The notes beneath the pieces are model-generated. The model did no database searches. It saw only the letters and a list, made by a program, of their open reading frames with translations, and was not told where the DNA came from. Positions 58,465 through 64,000 of a stretch of DNA of 64,000 nucleotides are shown piece by piece. Within the stretch, counting starts at the first letter, position 1. The number at the start of each line of letters is the position of its first letter. Origin of the DNA: Paenibacillus durus ATCC 35681 (GTDB taxonomy: Bacteria; Bacillota; Bacilli; Paenibacillales; Paenibacillaceae); the NCBI RefSeq assembly GCF_000993825.1, contig NZ_CP011114.1, positions 806,001-870,000 of the forward strand, read 5' to 3'. The position numbers and the translations under genes are program-made.

Positions 58465-59106
58465 TTGATTGATCAGATACTCGAATATCTGTCCAAGAAT
58501 CACGACGTCTATCTTAAAGCTGTGCTGACGCACATCGGCATCAGTCTTGCGGTTGTAACCATTGGCATATTGATCGCTGTTCCTTTAGGAGTGTTATGCG
58601 CCAAGTTTTTGAAGCTGTCCCAGCCGGTCCAGGGACTGTTTAACATTCTTCGTCTGATTCCGAGCCTCGCCGTTCTCGTCGTGATGATGCCGGTACTCGG
58701 AACAGGGCTGGCTCCCGCCATATTTGCGTTGACGCTGCTGGCTTTTCCGGCGATTTTGATCAACACAAGCATTGGCTTCACTGGGATCAGTCCTTCGGTT
58801 ATCGAGGCGGCCAGAGGGATGGGGATGAGCCCGCGCAGGATTCTGTTCACGGTTGAATTTCCGCTTGCTTTTCCCATGATTATCACGGGAATAAGAACGG
58901 CTGCGGTGGAAGTGATTGCGAGCGCAGCGTTGGCCGCTTACATCGGCTCCGGCGGTCTTGGGGAGCTGATCATCATCGGACTCCGGCTGCCGAGTACAGC
59001 CATTTTACTTGTCGGAGGGGTATCGGTAGCGATCCTGTCCATAGCGGCGGACGTCATTCTAGCCATTACCCAGAAGAGACTTACGCGACATTTGTGGCTG
59101 AACTGA
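58465..59106 (+). CDS. OpuB/OpuC-type quaternary-amine ABC permease 1
   Basis: 213 residues with a TTG start at 58465, after AAAGGCGGTGA; no better start is available. Five to six membrane segments; the coupling motif is IEAARGMGMSPRRILFTVEFPLAFPMIITGIRTAAVEVIASAALAAYIG, the signature of BPD_transp_1 permeases of the glycine betaine/choline/carnitine class. First of four genes forming a complete importer: permease, binding protein, ATPase, permease. Pairs with the permease at 61186. Confidence 0.92.
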   Translation: MIDQILEYLSKNHDVYLKAVLTHIGISLAVVTIGILIAVPLGVLCAKFLKLSQPVQGLFNILRLIPSLAVLVVMMPVLGTGLAPAIFALTLLAFPAILINTSIGFTGISPSVIEAARGMGMSPRRILFTVEFPLAFPMIITGIRTAAVEVIASAALAAYIGSGGLGELIIIGLRLPSTAILLVGGVSVAILSIAADVILAITQKRLTRHLWLN

Positions 59107-59139
59107 TAAATATTTTTTAGTTGGGGAGAGAAAATCCAT

Positions 59140-60072
59140 ATGAAAAAATCCTTGAAGTCCATATTCACCACTTCGCTACTGGCTATCGTCGTCCTTTCTG
59201 CATTGCTCTCGCTCGCCGGCTGCTCCAAGGGAAACGCAAGCGGCCCGGCAATTACGGTAGGCTCCAAAGATTTCACGGAGTCACTGGTTCTTGCCGAGAT
59301 TTACGCAAAGGCGCTCGAAGACAACGGATTTTCGGTGAAGAGAGAATTTAACATCAGCGGGCAAGGGCCTCACGAGGCGCTGCTGAAAGGCAGCATCGAT
59401 TTATACCCGGAATATACCGGAACGGCGTTAACGGTTATTTTGAAGGAACCGGCATTGTTTGACGCCAAGCAAGTGTACGACAAGGTTGCCGCCGAGTACA
59501 AAGACAAGTTCAAGCTCGACGTGCTCGACCAGGCCAATATCAATGACTCGCAAGGTCTGGTTATCACCAAGAAAGCTTCGGATCAATTCGGCATCAAGAC
59601 GATCTCCGATCTGCAGAAGAATGCGGACAAAATCAGATATGCTTCCAACGGTTCTTTTGACCAACGCGAGGATGGACTGCTCGGCCTGAAAAAAGTGTAC
59701 GGCGAGTTCAACTTCAAATCCTCAAAGGTCTATGACGGCGGTATCAAGTATCAGGTGCTTAAAAATGACGAAGCCGATCTGGCCGTAGCGTACACGACAG
59801 AGGGCTCGCTGGTCGATCCGCAGTTCGTCGTGCTGGATGATGACAAACATCTGTGGCCTCCTTATTATGTGGCGCCAGTGGTCAGAGAGAGCGTAATAAA
59901 GGATTCGCCGAAGGTGGCGAACGTACTGAACGCCGTGTCGGCGAAGCTTGACAACCCTACGATTATCAAGCTCAACGCCGCCGTCGATATCGACAAGAAA
60001 GAGTATGAAGAAGTCGCAGGCGACTATTTCGAGACCATCAAAGCTGATGTGAAAGCGGCAGCGGACAAATAA
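59140..60072 (+). CDS. OpuBC-type quaternary-amine-binding lipoprotein
   Basis: 310 residues, lipoprotein with lipobox LAGC (C28). The OpuAC/ProX-like fold starts AITVGSKDFTESLVLAEIYAKALEDNGF; DLYPEYTGTAL near residue 88 and AYTTEGSL near 220 are the ligand-pocket strands used by betaine and choline binding proteins. The pocket normally forms an aromatic cage around a trimethylammonium group; several Tyr/Trp residues are present. Known paralogues bind carnitine, choline, glycine betaine and (EgtU) ergothioneine. Given the urocanase homologue two genes on, an imidazole betaine is a reasonable candidate ligand. Confidence 0.92.
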   Translation: MKKSLKSIFTTSLLAIVVLSALLSLAGCSKGNASGPAITVGSKDFTESLVLAEIYAKALEDNGFSVKREFNISGQGPHEALLKGSIDLYPEYTGTALTVILKEPALFDAKQVYDKVAAEYKDKFKLDVLDQANINDSQGLVITKKASDQFGIKTISDLQKNADKIRYASNGSFDQREDGLLGLKKVYGEFNFKSSKVYDGGIKYQVLKNDEADLAVAYTTEGSLVDPQFVVLDDDKHLWPPYYVAPVVRESVIKDSPKVANVLNAVSAKLDNPTIIKLNAAVDIDKKEYEEVAGDYFETIKADVKAAADK

Positions 60073-60091
60073 GATTACGAACCCAATAGGA

Positions 60092-60134
60092 AATGAAAAC
60101 CACGTATCGACCCGGGTAGTGGTTTTCATTTTTT
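60092..60134 (+). terminator. Intra-operon terminator/attenuator
   Basis: Perfect arms AATGAAAACCAC (60092-60103) and GTGGTTTTCATT (60119-60130), then TTTTCTT. Placed between the binding-protein gene and the ATPase gene, it probably lowers expression of the downstream subunits. Confidence 0.85.
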
Positions 60135-60170
60135 CTTGGCGGTTGTTTAGGTAGAAAGGGGTTGATCCCG

Positions 60171-61205
60171 GTGAGCAGGATAGCGCTTGAATTTAAAAAT
60201 ATAAGAAAAAGGTTCCCCCATGCGGAGGCCGACTCCGTGTCAGGTGTCAGTCTTACCGTAAATGAGGGCGATTTTGTCACGATACTTGGAACGTCCGGCT
60301 CCGGGAAAACCACGCTGCTAAAAATGGTCAACCGGATCCATGAAAGCACTTCGGGCGAAATCCGCTTCTATGGCGAAAATATCAAAAAGCTGAAAGTGGA
60401 GGACTACCGGAGAAAAATCGGCTACGTCATCCAGCAAATCGGGCTGTTCCCGCACATGACCGTGGCGGACAACATCGCGACCGTGCCCAAAATTCTTCGC
60501 TGGAGCAAGGAGAAAATCAATGCCCGCGTGGACGAACTGCTGGAACTGGTGGGACTGCCGGGCGAGAGCTACCGGAAGAGGTATCCCTCACAGCTATCCG
60601 GCGGGCAGCAGCAGCGAATCGGGCTGGCGCGGGCCATGGCTGCCGATCCTCAGGTCATGCTGATGGATGAGCCGTTCGGCGCGATCGATGCGATCACAAG
60701 ACAGAATTTGCAGGATGAACTGATCCGCATTCAGAAGAAACTGAACAAAACGATACTTTTTGTCACGCATGATATTCATGAAGCCTTTAAGCTCGGCAAC
60801 AAAGTCATCATTATGGACCAGGGGAAAGTTCAGCAGTTTGACACGCCGTACAATATTCTTTTTCATCCGGCCAATGAGTTTGTTGCGCAGTTGGTAGCTT
60901 CCGAGAATATCATCAACCGGCTGAAGATTCTGAAAGCAGAAACCGCCGCGCAGCCGTTAACAAGAGCCCCGGATGATTCGGATATCTATATCGGCAGGGA
61001 CGAGTTTCTCGACAGTGTGCTGTCCAAGTTTTTTGAAAGCGGCCGGAAATCGATCATTGTGACGGATGCGGACGGTAGGCCGGTCGGTGAAATCGTCTGG
61101 GATCAGTTAAACGGGCTGCTGCAATCCCAAGCTGACAGGGTGCAGACGGACAGCCCAAGCCGAAACGCTGAGAAGGTGAACATTCATGCTCCAATCCATC
61201 GCTGA
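60171..61205 (+). CDS. OpuBA-type ABC ATPase with C-terminal CBS region
   Basis: 344 residues from the GTG at 60171, about nine bases after AAAGGGG; a TTG at 60162 is adjacent to that site. Walker A GTSGSGKTT, Q-loop IQQIGLFPHMTV, signature LSGGQQQR, Walker B VMLMDEPFGAIDAITR, switch H in VTHDIHEA. The region after about 260 (YIGRDEFLDSVLSKFFESGRKSIIVTDADGRPVGEIVWDQL) is a partial CBS-like domain, as in OpuA/OpuC ATPases where it senses ionic strength or nucleotides. Ends 20 bases inside the next permease gene. Confidence 0.94.
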   Translation: MSRIALEFKNIRKRFPHAEADSVSGVSLTVNEGDFVTILGTSGSGKTTLLKMVNRIHESTSGEIRFYGENIKKLKVEDYRRKIGYVIQQIGLFPHMTVADNIATVPKILRWSKEKINARVDELLELVGLPGESYRKRYPSQLSGGQQQRIGLARAMAADPQVMLMDEPFGAIDAITRQNLQDELIRIQKKLNKTILFVTHDIHEAFKLGNKVIIMDQGKVQQFDTPYNILFHPANEFVAQLVASENIINRLKILKAETAAQPLTRAPDDSDIYIGRDEFLDSVLSKFFESGRKSIIVTDADGRPVGEIVWDQLNGLLQSQADRVQTDSPSRNAEKVNIHAPIHR

Positions 61206-61863
61206 TTTTCTGGCCTACTTCGCCAAATATGGTGACAAAATGCTCGAAATGACGCTTCAGCATCTGCAAATCGTTACGCTTGTACTGCTTATTTCGCTCC
61301 TGATCGCCATGCCGCTAAGTCTAGCACTCTATCGTTCGCACAAGCTGTCAACGATTGTACTGGCTGTGCTTGGAGCGCTATACGCTATTCCCAGCCTTGC
61401 CTTCTTTGCGATCCTGATCCCGCTTCTCGGGCTTGGCATACCCACAGCCGTTACCGTGCTGGTCGTCTACACCCAATTTATTTTGGTGAGAAATATTTTG
61501 GCAGGTTTTAGATCGGTCGATCCGTTCTTGCTGGAGGCGGGGCGAGGGATGGGTCTTAGCGCTTCGCAGCTATTCTTCAAAGTGCAGCTGCCGCTCGCCA
61601 TGCCTGCCTTGCTCGGCGGCCTCAGGCTGGCGGTTATTTCCTCTATCGGGATGGCGACGATCGCGGCCATGATTGGAGCGGGAGGTCTGGGTACGCTGCT
61701 GTTTGACGGTCTGCGTATGAATTTCGCATACAAGATTGTCTGGGGAACGATTCTGGCCTCGGCCCTGTCCCTGATCGCCAACCGGATTCTATTATTCTTT
61801 GAAAAACGGGCGATGAAACGGGCACGCGGTGAACAGCATTTGGGAAAAACGGAGGCGGCGTGA
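61186..61863 (+). CDS. OpuB/OpuC-type quaternary-amine ABC permease 2
   Basis: 225 residues, ATG at 61186 after AGAAGGTGA, overlapping the ATPase gene by 20 bases. Membrane segments are similar to the 58465 permease; coupling motif LLEAGRGMGLSASQLFFKVQLPLAMPALLGGLRLAVISSIGMATIAAMIGAGGLG. Completes the importer. The C-terminus is charged and short. Confidence 0.93.
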   Translation: MLQSIADFLAYFAKYGDKMLEMTLQHLQIVTLVLLISLLIAMPLSLALYRSHKLSTIVLAVLGALYAIPSLAFFAILIPLLGLGIPTAVTVLVVYTQFILVRNILAGFRSVDPFLLEAGRGMGLSASQLFFKVQLPLAMPALLGGLRLAVISSIGMATIAAMIGAGGLGTLLFDGLRMNFAYKIVWGTILASALSLIANRILLFFEKRAMKRARGEQHLGKTEAA

Positions 61864-61989
61864 AAGCCGGGGGACAGTGAACTGAATGTGAGCGCTGCGG
61901 TTGATATAGACTGTAATCTGTTCTGGGACTGGCTGACGGGCAAATTTTTAAGCGCGGAGAGAAATTGAAACAGAAAGGATGGGATAGCC

Positions 61990-63654
61990 ATGGGCAGAAT
62001 TACGGCGGCAAGAGGAGGAGAACTTCGCTGCAAGGGGTGGCGGCAGGAAGCACTGCTGCGGATGCTGGAGAATGTACTGGAGAACGGCGAGAACCAGAAG
62101 GAGCTTATCGTCTATGCTTCATTGGGCAAAGCGGCTCGGAACTGGCCGTCCTATAGAGCCATCGTGGACACGCTGAAGAATCTGGAAGAGGATGAGACGC
62201 TGGTCATTCAATCGGGCAAGCCGATCGGCATCTTCCGCACGCACCGCCAGGCCCCGCTCGTTGTAATGGCGAACTGTAATCTGGTGGGCCGATGGGCGAC
62301 CAGCGAGAACTTCTATGAATTGCAGGACAAGGGCCTGATCATCTGGGGAGGGCTGACCGCTGCCGCTTGGCAGTACATCGGTTCCCAAGGCGTTATTCAG
62401 GGAACGTATGAAATATTCCAGAGCATTGCCCGCCTGCATTTCGGCGGAAGCTTGCAGGGCCGTTTCATTCTGACCGCCGGCCTTGGCGGTATGGGCGGTT
62501 CTCAGCCGCTGGCCGGAACGATGGCGGGCGCGGCGATTTTATGCGTGGAGGTCGCGGAGGAACGGATAGACAAGCGCATTGCGGCGGGGTACTTGCAGCG
62601 CAAGACCGCAAGCCTGGACGAAGCGCTGGCCTGGATCGAAGAAGCGAAGAGCAGCGGAGCGGCGCTGTCGGTCGGCCTGCTCGGCAATGCGGCCGACGTC
62701 TATCCCGAGCTGCTGGCGCGCGGGGTGCAGCCGGATATTGTGACGGACCAGACCTCCGCGCATGATTTGCTCTACGGGTATATTCCGAGAGGCTATACCC
62801 CCGCTACTGCGGCGGCGGCCCGCAAGACGGACCCGGCCGGACTTCAGGATGCCGCTGGAGCGTCAATTGCGGCCGAGGTCGGAGCGATGCTGCAATTCAA
62901 GGAACGCGGCTCGGTCGTCTTCGACAACGGCAACAACATCCGTTCGCAGGCGGTGAAGTATGGCGTCGCCAATGCTTTTGACATCGACATTTTCACCGAA
63001 GCCTTCCTGCGGCCCTTGTTCGCCCGGGCCATCGGCCCGTTCCGCTGGATCGCCCTCAGCGGCGACCCGCAGGATATCCGGACCATTGATGAATATATTT
63101 TGCGCGAATTCAGCGACAACGAGATCGTGTCGAACTGGATCAGGCTGGCGAACGTTCACGTACCGGTCGAAGGACTGCCTGCCCGGATCGGCTGGTTCGG
63201 CCATCAGGACCGCAGCAGACTGGCGCTGGCCGTGAATGCGATGGTTCGCGAAGGTAAGCTGAGCGGTCCGGTGGCGTTCTCGCGCGACCATCTGGATGCG
63301 GCCGCCATGGCCCACCCGAACATTATGACCGAGCGGATGAAGGACGGCAGCGATGCGATTGCTGATTGGCCGCTGTTGAACGCGATGCTGAACTGCTCTT
63401 CCATGGCCGATCTGGTGGCCATTCATTCCGGCGGCGGTGGTTACGCGGGGTACATGACGAGCGCCGGCGTCACCATTGTCGCCGACGGCAAGGAGGAAAG
63501 CGACCTGCGGCTGCGGACCGCCCTTGATAACGATACCGGACTGGGCGTGCTGCGCTATGCGGATGCCGGATACGAGGAGTCGCTGGACGAGGTGGAACGC
63601 AAGGGAATCGCAAGAATCGATACCGGCAGGAACGAAGAGATTTTGGCGGACTAA
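61990..63654 (+). CDS. Urocanase-family protein lacking the signature cysteine
   Basis: 554 residues, the normal urocanate hydratase length, and colinear with it throughout (VYASLGKAARNW at 41-52, QSGKPIGIFRTH at 74-85, TAGLGGMGGSQPL at 162-174, GLLGNAADVYPEL at 229-241, VTDQTSAHD at 251-259, GPFRWIALSGDP at 349-360, DHLDAA, DGSDAIADWPLLNA). The PROSITE-type signature F-Q-G-L-P-x-R-I-C-W is changed to V-E-G-L-P-A-R-I-G-W: the active-site Cys (410 in P. putida) is Gly401. DYGNNIR is DNGNNIR, and the HHGGGVGMGFSQH loop reads HSGGGGYAGYMTS. NAD+ contacts appear retained. So either a urocanase with altered chemistry or an enzyme for a related substrate such as thiourocanate. ATG after AAAGGATGGG. 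Confidence 0.85.
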   Translation: MGRITAARGGELRCKGWRQEALLRMLENVLENGENQKELIVYASLGKAARNWPSYRAIVDTLKNLEEDETLVIQSGKPIGIFRTHRQAPLVVMANCNLVGRWATSENFYELQDKGLIIWGGLTAAAWQYIGSQGVIQGTYEIFQSIARLHFGGSLQGRFILTAGLGGMGGSQPLAGTMAGAAILCVEVAEERIDKRIAAGYLQRKTASLDEALAWIEEAKSSGAALSVGLLGNAADVYPELLARGVQPDIVTDQTSAHDLLYGYIPRGYTPATAAAARKTDPAGLQDAAGASIAAEVGAMLQFKERGSVVFDNGNNIRSQAVKYGVANAFDIDIFTEAFLRPLFARAIGPFRWIALSGDPQDIRTIDEYILREFSDNEIVSNWIRLANVHVPVEGLPARIGWFGHQDRSRLALAVNAMVREGKLSGPVAFSRDHLDAAAMAHPNIMTERMKDGSDAIADWPLLNAMLNCSSMADLVAIHSGGGGYAGYMTSAGVTIVADGKEESDLRLRTALDNDTGLGVLRYADAGYEESLDEVERKGIARIDTGRNEEILAD

Positions 63655-63724
63655 TCGTTGTATGGATGACAGTTGGCCTACGGATACATTTGCAAAAAAT
63701 AACGGCGGCGAGCCGAAAAAAGCG

Positions 63725-63980
63725 CTATATAAGATGAACTTGAAAAATGTAATCAGAGCAAGGAGTAACGAAGGGGAAGTTTGGAACTGTAGGAGCGATA
63801 GCGATCGGCCGAAAGCTTTCCGAAGGAAAGCTCGCTTCGAAAGCATAAGCTGTCTCCGGATTTCACCCGCGGATAGCGGTTTAATTAAGAAATCTGGGGA
63901 CAACAGCGGCCGGAAGTCCAAACGTTCCTCGTAGTTGCGACTGGTATCTGATGGGAAAATCTTAAGTTCAGCTTATATAG
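63725..63980. repeat. MITE-like hairpin repeat, copy 2
   Basis: Left end CTATATAAGATGAACTT (63725-63741) and right end AAGTTCAGCTTATATAG (63964-63980) are inverted over 17 bases with one mismatch. The interior matches the 23102 copy (GAAGTTTGGAACTGTAGGAG, GTCTCCGGATTTCA and ACAGCGGCCGGAAGTCCAAAC blocks) but carries about 40 extra bases near 63808-63850, themselves palindromic (AGCTTTCC-GAA-GGAAAGCT). No coding sequence. It fills the gap after the urocanase-like gene. Confidence 0.87.
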
Positions 63981-64000
63981 AATAGGCGCATGAATGCCTT

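Noticed and set aside
62863..63921. 352-codon open frame on the - strand over the urocanase-like gene
   Set aside because: Shadow of a GC-rich gene; the + strand carries a full-length family match.
1..64000. CRISPR arrays, tRNA or rRNA genes, prophage genes
   Set aside because: No regularly spaced repeats, cloverleaf-like segments, ribosomal RNA motifs or phage structural genes were seen.

Overview
The window is low-to-mid GC chromosomal DNA of a Gram-positive bacterium. Strong GGAGG-type ribosome binding sites, frequent GTG/TTG starts, lipoprotein solute-binding proteins, LacI/GntR/DeoR/MarR regulators and intrinsic terminators ending in T runs all point to Bacillota. Gene content (PspA/PspC pair, copper-amine-oxidase stalk protein, many sugar ABC operons, a B. 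subtilis-like purine-degradation set) fits Paenibacillus or a close relative. No 16S gene is present, so the genus is an inference.

Layout. (1) 0-8.4 kb: purine salvage and degradation on the + strand: a truncated nucleoside ABC permease, a decayed remnant of xanthine dehydrogenase FAD and 2Fe-2S subunits, uraD, uraH, allB-allC-pucG (overlapping reading frames) and adenine deaminase. No uricase is visible. (2) 8.5-13.4 kb: housekeeping genes (IDEAL-domain protein, YhaM-like exoribonuclease, DEDDh exonuclease, stalk-domain protein, PspA, PspC). (3) 13.6-33.3 kb: moaA for molybdopterin, then an accessory catabolic block. It has two paralogous GntR regulators, a LysR regulator, a complete sugar-type ABC importer, an FAD aromatic monooxygenase, DUF3891 and DsrE-like proteins, an N-carbamoylsarcosine/maleamate-type amidohydrolase, and a molybdenum hydroxylase set (CoxG, M, S, L) with a SECOND large subunit separated from the first by a GH3 beta-glucosidase. 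I read this as a pathway for a (possibly glycosylated) N-heteroaromatic compound. (4) 33.4-37.3 kb: a LacI regulator divergent from a GH13 alpha-glucosidase, and an orphan modA.

(5) 37.3-40.3 kb: a MarR/quinone-reductase island with three copies of one operator and a VOC-family gene split by an IS630-type element; both edges carry near-identical terminators. (6) 40.3-42.7 kb: DeoR regulator, HAD phosphatase, HD-domain nucleotidase. (7) 42.9-49.0 kb: LacI regulator, sugar ABC importer and sulfatase, with a matching palindromic operator in front of the regulator and the importer. (8) 49.1-53.2 kb: a visibly AT-richer AraC / GH13 / PTS EIIBC unit, probably acquired. (9) 53.2-57.1 kb: MFS, STAS-like, F420-type reductase, SDR and TetR on the - strand. 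(10) 57.4-63.7 kb: IclR regulator, a complete OpuB-type quaternary-amine ABC importer and a urocanase homologue that lacks the signature active-site cysteine; this may be an imidazole-betaine (hercynine/ergothioneine-like) utilisation locus.

Two copies of a hairpin-forming MITE-like repeat lie at 23.1 and 63.7 kb. The most interesting candidates for undescribed biology are the double-large-subunit Mo-hydroxylase/GH3 cluster (20.9-33.3 kb) and the IclR/OpuB-type transporter/divergent urocanase locus (57.4-63.7 kb). All starts were chosen by ribosome binding site and family N-terminus; no database search was run.
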